Shown one piece after another: positions 22,026 to 32,699 of a DNA stretch of 64,000 bases. The first letter of the stretch is position 1. Every line of letters begins with the position of its first letter. Below the pieces are notes generated by a model. It was not told the DNA's origin. It saw only the letters and a program-made list of their open reading frames with translations, and made no database searches. The DNA is from Prunella strophiata (lineage: Eukaryota; Chordata; Aves; Passeriformes; Prunellidae). The translations under genes were made by a program, and so were the position numbers. The DNA is taken from NCBI GenBank assembly GCA_036583965.1, contig JAZBQD010000030.1:114524048-114588047 (forward strand). Reading direction: 5' to 3'.

Positions 22026-23030
22026 GCAGGATTGCAGGTGTTTGAGGAAAGAGCTGAAATGCTGAATTTCCTGTTCACTGCAGCCTCTGCCCTCTGCTTC
22101 TCAGTTGCAAAACAAAGTTACAGAAAACGACCTGGTGAGTTCACTGCAATTTCCCTGGTACAGAGAATCCAATCTGATTTAAAAGCAAAGAATTGTGGAA
22201 TGGGTTTGGCTGGGAGGGAGCCTAAAGCTCAGCTCACTCCATGAGCAGGGAGCCTCCCAGCAGCCCAGGCTGCTCCCTTTGCTCTCAGCAGAGAGGGTTT
22301 GCTCTTCCTGGAGGGCAATGGCAGAAGCATTTCCTTCTGTGGTTTAGTGTTTGATGTCTGAATTTGGAGCAGAAATCTGATTTCTGCTGAGAACAGCTTC
22401 TTGCCCAGCCTGAATCATCCTGTTTTCTGCTGCTCCTGTACCACAGGGGCCTTTTGTCTGGGTTATTGTCACTGGGGATTCCAGCCTGCAGAATAATTGC
22501 CCCAGCAGTTGGTAAAACTGGCCCTTTGCAAAGAAATGGAGAATCAAAAAATGCATATTTATATTTTTGCTGTCTTGATTTTTTTCTCTGTGGGCTCTTC
22601 TGAAACTTCAGTGCACCAAAACTAGGAGAGGCTGCTCCTTCCCTCTAATTTTTTTAAATTTGTGTATAGTCCTATTTTTTATTTTTTTGCATGTTCATGT
22701 TCATGTTTTGCAAACTCAGATCAGAAAGAAATAAAAGCTCTGCAAGATTTTGAGAAGTATTTTTTTGAGTTTTCCCAATTGAAAAAACTGGAATGTGTCT
22801 TTTTTTGGCCTGAAGGTGATGCTGTTTCTCTAGGAAAAAGTACTGGAAAAGCCATTGGGAAGTCTGGTGGGAAACTACTTGTGTTAAAATTCAATAGTAC
22901 ACCAATTTATGCTCTTTGTGTTGGCAAGTTTTCATCAACCCTTTGGAAGACTGAGTTCTGTCTAGCATCAACTCAGTTTATTAAACCTTCCAGTATGTCA
23001 TGGTTCAGCACAGTCAAAATAAAACCCAGT
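22026..23030. other. Non-repetitive stretch with no supported gene
   Basis: Mostly AT-rich sequence with a short antisense CR1 piece near 22195-22310. A 131-codon open frame at 22662-23057 ends in the ATT repeat and has no recognised motif. No gene is called. Confidence 0.4.
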
Positions 23031-23032
23031 AA

Positions 23033-23145
23033 TTATTATTATTATTATTATTATTAGTTATTAGTTATTGTTATTATTATTATTATTATTGTTATTGTTA
23101 TTATTATTGTTATTATTATTGTTATTAGTTATTATTATTAACCTC
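23033..23145. repeat. (ATT)n microsatellite
   Basis: About 35 ATT/TTA/GTT units. It directly precedes a sense CR1 fragment (23148-23265). Confidence 0.9.
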
Positions 23146-23147
23146 TC

Positions 23148-23265
23148 CAGGCTCAGGTTCCTCCCTGGCAGGGTGGGCAGGGCCTGGCACAGGGTGCCCA
23201 GAGCAGCTGTGGCTGCCCCTGGATCCCTGGCAGTGCCCAGGGCCAGGCTGGACACTGGGGTGATG
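23148..23265 (+). mobile_element. CR1 LINE 3' fragment (sense)
   Basis: It contains CCTGGCAGGGTGGGCAGGGC, GCCCAGAGCAGCTGTGGCTG and CAGGCTGGACACTGGGG. Confidence 0.7.
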
Positions 23266-23333
23266 CCTTGGGAAGGCTGACCTGGAACATGGACAGAGTT
23301 AAAAAATAAAGTAGGGATTTATTAAAGGCTCCA

Positions 23334-24085
23334 TGTGTGGAAGAGATTTCACAGTGACTTCTGTGAGCCAGGGAGGAGTTTGATCAGAGGATCCATGTTC
23401 ACCCCTGAAAGAACTTTCTACCAAGGTCACTGACACAGAAACCAAGAAAGAAGGAAGGAGAAATAAGAGAAACCTGCAAGTGCCCATTCCAGTGAGCACT
23501 TTGATTGTCTCTCATGACCAATGAGTAAAGTGTAAACTTAGGAGTATAAAGAATGTATAAAAGAGTACATAAGAATGTATAAAAAGCGTGCATGCCAGAA
23601 TAAAAACAGCTTGAAGCCTTCTGAAAATGGAGTGTGTGGCTGTGTATTGTCTCCATCTCAATTATGACAATAGGGTTTATGCAGAAATAGGGTTAATGCA
23701 GAAATAGGGTTAATGCAGAAATAGGGTTTATATAGAAATAGGGTTTATGCAGAAATAGGGCTTATGCAGAAATAGGGTGTGGAAGAGGTTTCACAGTGAT
23801 TTCTGTGAGCCAGAGAGGAGTTTGATCAGAGGATCCATGTTCACCCCTGAAAGAACTTCTACCAAGGTCACTGACACAGAAACCAAGAAAGAAAAAAGGA
23901 GAAATAAGAGAAATCTGCAAGTGCCCATTCCAATGATCACTTTGTTTTTGTGACCAACGAGTAAAATGTAAATTTAGGAGTTTTGTGAGAATGTATAAAA
24001 ACCATGCATGCTAGAATAAAAACAGTTTGAAGTCTTCTGAAAATGGAGGGTGTGGCTGTGCATTGTCTCTGTCTCAGCTACAACA
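23334..24085 (+). mobile_element. LTR - 17-bp minisatellite - LTR composite
   Basis: Two direct copies of an LTR-like sequence (about 23336-23669 and 23778-24085) both begin TGTGGAAGAG and contain TTTCACAGTGA and ATAAAAACAG; they end TTATGACA and CTACAACA. Between them lie 108 bases of 17-bp repeats (AGAAATAGGGTTTATGC). A possible TCCA flank occurs on both sides. No coding internal region exists. The 17-bp motif is the reverse complement of the unit in the 4.9-kb array at 48-53 kb. Confidence 0.6.
23670..23777. repeat. 17-bp minisatellite (AGAAATAGGGTTTATGC) inside the LTR pair
   Basis: About six units with TTAATG/TTTATG variants. Same family as the array at 48035-52945, on the opposite strand. 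Confidence 0.9.
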
Positions 24086-24559
24086 TCCATGGATGCACCT
24101 TGGGCAGCAGCAGAGCCCAGCCAGGGCTGCACCCAAGATGAACCAAAAATGGCCCCAAAATGAACCCAAGATGAACCAAAATGGCCCCAAAATGCACGAG
24201 CGCTCCCGGGGTCTCTCCCTTGGATCAGCTCTGCTCCATTTGCACCTTGGAGTTCATTGTCCCATTCCAGCTTTAGGTTCTCCAGTCCCACCCTGCTTGT
24301 TTTTCTCTCTTCAGCCCACGCTGTTTGTGCTCTTGGGGGTGAGATTTGGATCATTTGTCCTTGGTGCCCAGCTGGAGCAGGAATTGTTTTGTCTCCCTGC
24401 TCTGTGCACAGAGCTCACCATCCCTGATGTGAAGCTCAGCCCCACACACTAAAGCAGCACAGAACCTGAAAAATAGAAAAGCCAAAACTTAAGTCATCAT
24501 TTCCCCCTTTAGAGGTTCAACAAAGCCTTTACCTTGTCGAGTCTCTATTCTAAATATGT

Positions 24560-24910
24560 ACTAATGATAGGTACTTAATAACAGACAAGGATCTAAGAAT
24601 AGTAAACAAACAATAATAAACATCTAAAATAGTAAACACCTAACAACAGATAAATATCTAATGGTAAACAAATATCTAACACCAGATAAATATCTAGTAA
24701 CAGTAAGTATCTAACAGTAAATATCTAACACTAGATAAATATCTAGTAAAAGTAAATATCTAACAGTAAATATCTAACACTAGATAAATATCTAGTAACA
24801 GTAAATATCTAACAGTAAATATCTAACAGTAAATATCTAACACTAGATAAATATCTAGTAACAGTAAATATCTAACAGTAAATATCTAACACTAGATAAA
24901 TATCTAACCC
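24560..24910. repeat. AT-rich minisatellite with ATCTAACA/ATCTAGTA motifs
   Basis: Units of TAAATATCTAACA and TAGATAAATATCTAGTA alternate, giving a higher-order repeat of about 60-65 bp (TCTAACACTAGATAAATATC recurs near 24725, 24772, 24836 and 24883). Confidence 0.8.
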
Positions 24911-24934
24911 CAGAAAATAGCTACCAACAGTAAG

Positions 24935-25050
24935 CAGCCTGGGACAGTGGAAGGTGTCCCTGCCCATGGCAGGGGTGGAATTAAATAATGAAATGATCAT
25001 TGAGTTCCCTCCAGCCCAAACCATTCTACATTTCTTTGATTCCATGACTC
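24935..25050 (+). mobile_element. CR1 LINE 3' end (sense)
   Basis: It contains CAGCCTGGGACAGTGGAAGG and ends with a CR1-like ACATTTCTTTGATTCCATGA. Confidence 0.65.
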
Positions 25051-25564
25051 TTTAACCCAACTTCTGTGTGAATTTGTGGCACCTCAGTGAAGCCAGTGAA
25101 GCTCACAGGGTTTGCACTCAGGGCAGAATCTCTGGTGATTTATATTTGTTAAAAGCCAGCACTGAGCTAAAAAACCTTCAAGTGCTTTCTGGGGCTGCTA
25201 AAACCTCCTAACTGGTCTGTTTTTGTTTTTTTTTTTGTTTTTTTTTTTGTTTGTTTGTTTGTTTGTTTGTGTTTTTTTGGTTTGTTTGTTTTTGTTTTCT
25301 CAGATTATTCTGTTTTAGAGTAACTTTAATCATTGCTGGTAAGGAGCAGCAGGAGCTGGGTGTGACAACACATTCTTCCCTGGGTGGCACTGTTGGAACT
25401 GCTGAGAATTTCAGACTTTCTGTGCTGCCAGGCCCTGACCCCCAAGAGAACACTGCATTGACCTGAGGCCCTGGAGAAGCTCCCAAAATTAAATGATAAA
25501 ACTGAAATTATGAGTGTGGAGTTTGAATAGAAGTGTGTAATGTCATGGGGTGGAAAACTCGGAG

Positions 25565-26159
25565 TGTTATAGATACATATTATAACATTGGCTTTTCACA
25601 AGTATTAAAATGGATTTTATATGTGTAGTGTTAAAGAAACTTTGTTATAAAGATATCATTTTTATTTCTGTTATTAATTAAGCTTAGACATAGTAATGAA
25701 ATAGCTGTGCTTGTATTAAAATGTCTATTTAGATAGCATCCAATAAACACAAAATTAGAAGACTTGCTACAAATATGCTAATTATTAACACTCACCATCT
25801 AAAGACAGTTTAGACTAAGGCCCAAAAACTGGAGGTGATAAGGAACAGACTAAAACTACAACCAAAAATTACACATACTCTAAAAAGGCAGACCTAAAGA
25901 AGAGCCATGCTAAACAATTCTTGAAACATGTAAACTAAGTTTGAAGGAAAAGTTTACTATACATAAAAGTCTATAAATAAACAACAAGCTAATATAATGA
26001 AAAAGTATCTAAGGGGAATCCCCAAAAATAACAGTGTGCTCTTAGCTAAGTGCCAAAATACTCCTGGCTGTAATAATCTTTACTCTATAGTCCTTATCTC
26101 CTATTATCCTTTATTAAACTTTTTTCAATTTTCACAAGAGAGTGAATGTGTTTTTCACA
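25565..26159 (+). mobile_element. Solo LTR (595 bp) with 5-bp target duplication
   Basis: It starts TGTTATAGATACATATTATA and ends GAATGTGTTTTTCACA. The flanks are CGGAG (25560-25564) and CAGAG (26160-26164), one mismatch. The paralogue at 32.6 kb reads CTCAGAGTTTAAGG with no insert, which fixes the ends. Family similarity to the LTR at 20110-20734. Confidence 0.85.
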
Positions 26160-26350
26160 CAGAGTTTAAGGGTTTAGAATACAGTAATAGATAGAAAGCA
26201 AGGTGGAGGTTTTAGGGTGGAGGCTGCTCCTTCTTCTTCTTCTTCTCCATGGGTTTGGGTGGGTTTGTGTCATTGGATAAAAAAGTTCCCATGGGTGGTT
26301 GGTTATTGGGTTAAAAGTGAAAATAATTGAGGTGTCATTTCTTCATTGGA

Positions 26351-26462
<112 letters not shown>

Positions 26463-27540
26463 CTTAAAAGGCCTTGGAGAGAGAGAGCCAGGGCTCCATT
26501 TTTAGTTTGTTGGAGTGAAGTGCTGCAGAACTCAGGGTTTGTGAGACTGACAGAGATAAGAACTGATCAACATCTGAGTGCCAACAAGAAATTCTCACAT
26601 ATTTAATCGCAACCTTGGCAAAAAGAAATTAAAACTCAACATGGCACCAGTGGTTCCCAGTGCTCTCAGACAAATATAACCACAGAAGATGCAATCAGTG
26701 TTACCCAAAGCAGATCCTGCCCCAGCTGGGGTTTCACAGCCTGTGGGCTGTAAATCCCCACGGGTTAATCAATATGGATGGCAATTGTTCTTAGTGCACA
26801 CACCAGATGAAATAATAATTTGTATTTCTCCTGCTCACTAAGGTGGAGCACAGAAACAGCACAATGATACAGCAGTGGTGGTGGAGCAGTTGGGTTTATT
26901 TTGTTCCATAAGAGAATGTGGGAAATGAATTTGTAGAAAATTAGAAAAAAATCATAGAAAGTCAAAACAGAACTTAATCCAACAGAGTCCTTTGGGAGGA
27001 GGATGCTGGCAAATCCCAACCACTTGGTGTTGGGGGACATGTTAAGATGGACCCCAGGGGGTTTTATTTTTTTATTTGTGTTTTCCCTTTTGTAAACTTG
27101 TGGAAAGCTGGTGAATTTCCAGTCCTGGGAGGTTTTTCCTCAGGATTTGACAGGAATGCACATGAACCAGCCCATGGAGGCTGAATAAAGGGGATGGAAT
27201 TTCAGAATTTCAGTTTCCTGTAGCCCTGAAAGCATTTACTTCATCTTACTCACAGGAACAGTCTCAGTGAAATAAATGAGATTATTAAATGAGTGTGAGT
27301 AAAGGGCCTTGGAATGGTAGAGAAGAGCAGAGAAAGGTGCAGAAGGGGTGGAGAACTTTAATTTCCAGTGGGCCTTTCAGCCTCCAGAAGCTGCTGGGCT
27401 CTGGCCACGTGTGGCACCAGGATTTCTGCTGCTCTCCCTGCTCCCTGGCTGCTCCTGTGAAGTTTGGGGTTGGGTTGAGCTTTGTGCCTCCCAGGAGTTT
27501 GAGCAGATGGGAAATGAGCTGTGAGCAGGGCCCTGCCAGG

Positions 27541-28240
27541 AGCCCAAAATCCCAGAATCAAGGTGGGAAGAGCCCTCCAGGATTCCCAGTGTCACCCCAG
27601 CCCCACCAGCATCACCCCAAGCCCTGTCCCCAAGGCCACATCCAGACTGCTCTGGGACAATCCCAGTGACTCCAAACCTCCCTGGGCAGCTCAGCCCAGT
27701 GCCTGACCACTCTGCGAGGGACAAAAATGTCCCAAAGCTCTACAGAAACCTGAACAGCAACTCTCAAATACTCCTGTCTTGCAGAGATCCAGAGGACTAG
27801 CCAGGAAAAGATCCACCAAAGGAATCTGGGTGAGGATTTTTTGTTCAGATTCACAGTTTTTAAAAAAGTGACCCTGCCCTGGTGCCATTTGAGGCCATTT
27901 CCTCTCCTCCTGTCCCTGCCCCTCCTGGCAGGAGCTGTGCAGAGCAGTGAGGTCCCCCCTGAGCCTCCTTTGCTCCATCAGAGAGCTTTGACTCATCCAA
28001 CCTGCCCTAAAGTGGAGTTCAAAAGTGCTGGATCTCCATCAGAATCCCAGAATTCAGGCTGGGAAAACCCTCCAGGACCACCCAGTGCCACCCAGCCCCA
28101 CCAGCATCACCCCAAGCCCTGTCCCCAAGGGCACATCCAGACTGCTCTGGGACAATCCCAGTGACTCCAAACCTCCCTGGGCAGCTCAGCTCAAAGGCCT
28201 GACCACTCTGTGAGGGACAAAAATGTTCCAAATCTCCAAT
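27541..28240 (-). repeat. Left arm of a large inverted repeat (CR1 composite)
   Basis: The arm is close to the reverse complement of 31830-32460. Landmarks are AGAGCTTTGACTCATCCAAC, AGAAACCTGAACAGCAACTC and AAGATCCACCAAAGGAATCT. It contains CR1 sequence joined to a non-CR1 segment, in the same order in both arms. Confidence 0.8.
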
Positions 28241-28623
28241 CTGCCCCTCCCTGGTGCCACTTCAGGCTTTTCCTTTGTGCTGTCCCCCGGGGCAGTGCAG
28301 ATGTGCTGTGCTGAGCCTGGCAGGAGCCCAGATGTGGGCACAGATTACATTTCTGTGGGCATCTCCTTGCTGGGAGTGGAACAGGAACCTTCAGCCTCCG
28401 TGTTTGAGCTGTGCCCTCCCTCGGTGCTTTCTTGGCTGGAAAGAACCAATAATGGCACAGCAGAGCCTTTTTTCCTGAGGAAATCGTCGTTAATATTCTA
28501 ATAATGTCATTAACAAGGTCATTTGCAGCTCAGCTGGCAGCAAACAACTGCTGCCCTCCTCTCTCGGTGGGATGGGAATTTCCAGCTTGCCGTGGAGATG
28601 CATTTCTGCCCTCTCTGACACGG
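28241..28623. other. Unassigned sequence between repeats
   Basis: No gene or clear repeat recognised. It directly precedes the target duplication of the next LTR. Confidence 0.4.
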
Positions 28624-28629
28624 GAATTC

Positions 28630-29253
28630 TGTCGGGGTCTCTCAGTACCTCGAGAGGACCCTGATCAGTTAGAAAGTCTCTGTGTTCTGGCCCGAGAGAC
28701 CGAAGAAGGAGTCAGGAGTCTTCTTGTGCAGTTTTCAAGGTTGTTTATTATTTCTTATCTAACAGATTTTTCCCCTGGCCAGCCCAGGTCCATTCAGCAG
28801 GCCAGTTCGGAGTGCACTGCCCACCTCTGGGGGGGTGTTGAGTTTTTATACTAAAAACTACCTGTACATTATTTACAGTTCTTTTCCAATACCTATCACC
28901 TGTGTTACACAGTCCAACTCTACTCTAAACCAATCCAAAAGTGCCACCATCACCCAGAAGATGAAGGCTGTGAAGAAGGAGAAAGAAGGACAGAACACAC
29001 CCAAATTCCTCCATCTTGACCCCATAACCCTCATTCTAAAAAACCCTAAAATTCTACATTTTCACCCTGTGAGAAACTTACTATTACTCTACTTTCATTT
29101 GTGTGGCTTGTAATTCTCATATAAAGTTGGTAATCTTTTCCATGGCTCAAGATCAAAGGCACAGGGGTCTTGGGCTCTGTGCCAAGGGCTCTGAGCCCCT
29201 GCCAGGGGCTGGAGCCATCCAGGACAGTCAGAGGAATGTCTTGACTTCCGACA
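28630..29253 (-). mobile_element. Solo LTR (624 bp) with perfect 6-bp target duplication
   Basis: The ends are TGTCGG and CCGACA. GAATTC flanks both sides (28624-28629 and 29254-29259). A minus-strand AATAAA near 28748-28743 fits the R region. The six-base duplication suggests a class II (ERVK/alpha-beta-like) integrase. A truncated copy lies at 46106-46489. Confidence 0.88.
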
Positions 29254-29564
29254 GAATTCCAGGAAAAACCAGGTGGGAGTGTGGAGAGATCCCCCTGGAG
29301 CATCCCGGGGTGGGAGCAGTGGGGTTCCTGTTCCTCCCCCTTGCACAGGCACAGCACCTCAGCACTGAGCAGGGTCTCACCTCTGGGATGGGTCTGACCA
29401 CATCCACAGCCCTGGAAACTTTCCTGAAGGGCAGGGCTGCCATGGGGGCAGCTCCCCTGCAGCCCTCTTAGCCCTGGAGACCTCTGCATCACGCTGGGCT
29501 TTGCTTTGGGTTGGGGTTTATTGGCTTTTTTTTATTATTATTTTAATTTTTGGGGGTTTTTTTT

Positions 29565-30115
29565 GGGCTTTTTTTTTTTTTTTTTTTTGTTGTGTTTTTT
29601 TTGTTTGTATGTGTTAGGAAAATGAATCCACAAAGATCAGAGGTTTATGCCCAAAAAGGAGACAGAGGAGTCCTTTTACTTTATTCCAATAAAGGGAGAG
29701 GCCATGGGGCATTCCCCTGGGGTCTCTCCAATTTTTGGAGGATGCAGCCTCCCTTTTTATCCCAATTTCCCGGCCTCATTTCCCTCTCTCTTTCCCCATG
29801 GGCTGAGGTACTTGAGAGGTACAGACTTCTGGAATGCCTGATACCAAAGATTTCCCTCTAATGTATAAAATGTATAACCCTCTCTTTAATTTTTAATTCT
29901 TACAGAATTTAGGGACTTTCTCTTTCCTATTGTTTCTTTCATCTTACAATGTCTAATTTCATTTATCAGCAAACCTAGAGTTTATTTGTAAAAGCAAATA
30001 TCTCTTCCCATTCATCAATCAGTGGAATCCTCCCCATAGTTTCTTTTATCTCCCAGTGCTAACTTTATCTACCAGCAGACCCACAGGTTGTTTGTAAAGG
30101 CACCTCCACTATTCC
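29565..30115. mobile_element. Possible LTR remnant beside T/G-rich runs
   Basis: After poly-T at 29570-29588, sequence such as GGAAAATGAATCCACAAAGA with TATAAAATGTATAA near 29865 resembles a decayed LTR. No ends or target duplication are established. Confidence 0.3.
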
Positions 30116-30129
30116 TCTCATATGGTTTT

Positions 30130-30365
30130 TGTTTGGTTTTTTTGAGGAGGAGAGGTTGGGGGGTTTGGGGGTTTTTTTTTGGTTGTTTTTTTTTTGTGGT
30201 TTTAAGTTTTGTTTGTTTGTTTTGGGGTTTTTGTGGTTTTTGTTCTTGCTTGGTTCTTTTGGGTTTTTATTTTTTTTTTTTTTTTCTTTTTTTTGTGTTT
30301 TGTTGTTTTTTGTTGTTGTTGGTTTGGTTTTTTTGGTAGTTTTTGTTTGGTTGGGTTTTTTTCTG
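30130..30365. repeat. T/G-rich low-complexity stretch
   Basis: Irregular TTTTGTTTGTTTTGGGG-type sequence with no adenine or cytosine over long intervals. Confidence 0.85.
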
Positions 30366-31060
30366 CAGCTCTCTAACCCTTTATTCCCCCCAAATCTGAG
30401 CTCTTCGCCACCCCTTTAAGCCTTGTAGCCTCCCATGCTTGTGGAGAGCAGCAAACCCCCCAAAATAGCAAAATTTGGTGCTTTCCCCTTCCCCTGTGTG
30501 GGTTTTTTGCTGCAGTGAGGGTGGGAGGGAGCATTTTGGCCACAGCAGGAGCCAGAGTGCTCTGCCCATGGCACTGCAATAACCTGAAGAGTTTCCTGGG
30601 AATTTCACTTTCTCTTTTTTAGCAGAACAGGATGAACTCTTACAGGCCTTGTGTGGAAAATCATTGTTTAGCCTGAGCCCCACTCTTTATTTTGAGGAAA
30701 TACTGCAGAGTTTTGCCAGAAGATGGCAACTGGAAACACTTACTGTAAAACTCTAATTTTACAGTTTGAAACACCTCCTAATAAAAGGATTTATTTTAGT
30801 GGGGACGTGTTGTTAATTATCATTAGACCCCTGCTTTTGATTAATGCTGCTAATTAGTTTCTGCCCTTGACTTTTTCCAATTAAGGAGTGGATGCCTTGG
30901 TGCTGGGCACCTGGGCAGATTTTCTAATTAGATGGGAGGAGCGTGGGCTCTGTTTGCAGGTAATTATTGGAACTTTCAGGGTGGTGCCACAGGAGCAGCA
31001 GGTGGGTGGAGGGAGCCTTTTGCTGCTGGCACTTTGGGAAAAATAGATTTGTAGAGAGTT
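30366..31060. other. Unassigned sequence
   Basis: Mixed unique sequence; no gene, RNA or clear repeat recognised. Confidence 0.4.
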
Positions 31061-31540
31061 TTTAGGGTTTAATGGAAGGTTCACACAGTAGGTGTGTGTA
31101 TATAAACTCTGAGATAAGAAATGTTGATTTAGAAATGCCATGGAATAGGATAGATATTGTTGAGAGAGAAATGAAGTTTAAAAATAAGTTTTGAAGGATG
31201 GTCTTACAAGTAAGACTAAATACTTTGCAGAAATAGAACTATGAAAGATATATTGTAGTAGGACCCACGAGGAGTAGTTTAAGATTAACTTTAAGGCATT
31301 TACAGCATGGTGTGGTAAAAAACTGATAGGCCAAGAAACACTTGTAAGTATATTGTAATTAGGAAATAATTGGCTTCTGATTGTGATGGCATAAATTATA
31401 ACATCTGTATTGTCTCACCCTCCTCATCAGGCTGAAAATGGAATAAAAGTTTTTAAAACACCTCTCAGTTGCCAAGAAAAGGGTATTATCCAACAAATTG
31501 GTGTTTTGTGTGAGGATAGAGCCCATGAGTAACTGTCTTG
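31060..31540 (+). mobile_element. LTR-like element, copy 1
   Basis: It shares GATATTGTTGAGAGAGAAATG (one base different in copy 2), GGCTTCTGATTGTGATGGCA and GGAATAAAAGTTTTTAAAAC with the copy at 47170-47720. The AATAAA followed by CACCTC suggests an LTR R/U5 junction. Confidence 0.5.
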
Positions 31541-31589
31541 ATTTACACCTGCAAGAAGTGAAATAATCTGTGACTCTGTGATGGAAGAA

Positions 31590-32460
31590 ATTCTCCCATT
31601 CTGTTCTTGCCCTCTGAGAGAGGGGCTGGAGGGCACTGCTGGTGCTCTGGGGGGTCCTGGGGGTGCTGGGGCTGGAAAAAGGGGGCTCAGGGGGGCACAA
31701 GTCCCTGGCAGGAGGGGCAGGAGGGCTCTGCTGCCATGTCCCAAGGGAAAGGAGGAGAGGGAATGGCCTCAAATGGCACCAGGAGAGGGGCAGCTTGGAG
31801 ATTGGGACAGAAAAAGTGACATGAAAGAGTGACCAGGCACTGGGCTGAGCTGCCCAGGGAGGTTTGGAGTCACTGGGATTGTCCCAGAGCAGTCTGGATG
31901 TGGCCTTGGGGACAGGGCTTGGGGTGGTGCTGGTGGGGCTGGGGTGGCACTGGGTGATCCTGAAGGGTTTTCCCAGCCTGAATTCTGGGATTCTGAGGAG
32001 ATCCAGCACTTTTAAACTCCACTTTAGGGCAGGTTGGATGAGTCAAAGCTCTCTGATGGAGCAAAGGAGGCTCAGGGGGGACCTCACTGCTCTGCACAGC
32101 TCCTGCCAGGAGGGGCAGGGACAGGAGGAGAGGAAATGGCCTCAAATGGCACCAGGGCAGGCTCAGGTTTTTAAAACAGTTCTTGTGAATCTGAACAAAA
32201 AATCCTCACCCAGATTCCTTTGGTGGATCTTTTCCTGGCTGTCCTGTGAATCTCTGCAAGACAGGAGTATTTGAGAGTTGCTGTTCAGGTTTCTGTAGAG
32301 CTTTGGGACATTTTTGTCCCTGTCAGAGTGGTCAGGCCTTGGGCTGAGCTGCCCAGGGAGGTTTGGAGTCACTGGGATTGTCCCAGAGCAGTCTGGATGT
32401 GGCCTTGGGGACAGGGTTTGGGGTGATGCTGGTGGGGCTGGGCTGGCACTGCTGGAACCT
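31590..32460 (+). repeat. CR1 sequence and right arm of the large inverted repeat
   Basis: A sense CR1 body (GAGAGGGAATGGCCTCAAAT at about 31755) leads into the arm 31830-32460, which pairs with 27541-28240. Confidence 0.8.
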
Positions 32461-32692
32461 TGGTTACTGAGAATTTCAGACTTTCTGTGCTGCCAGGCAG
32501 TGCCCCCCAAGAGAACACTGCATTGACCTGAGGCCCTGGAGAAGCTTCCAAAATGGAATGACAGAACTGGGATTGTGGGTGTGGAGTTTGAATAGAAGTG
32601 TGTAATGTCACAGGGTGGGAAACTCAGAGTTTAAGGGTTTAGAATACAGTAATAGATAGAAAGCAAGGTGCAGGTTTTAGGGTGGATGCTGA
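32458..32692 (+). mobile_element. Partial copy of the older LTR without the insertion
   Basis: It matches 25398-25564 joined directly to 26160-26225 (AACTCAGAGTTTAAGGGTTT). It serves as the empty-site reference for the solo LTR at 25565. Confidence 0.8.
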
Positions 32693-32699
32693 GAAAAAG

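Noticed and set aside
22662..23057. 131-codon plus-strand open frame (possible small protein)
   Set aside because: It ends by running into the ATT repeat, has no recognisable domain, and a TTTCTCTAG acceptor-like site interrupts it. Too weak to call, though not excluded.
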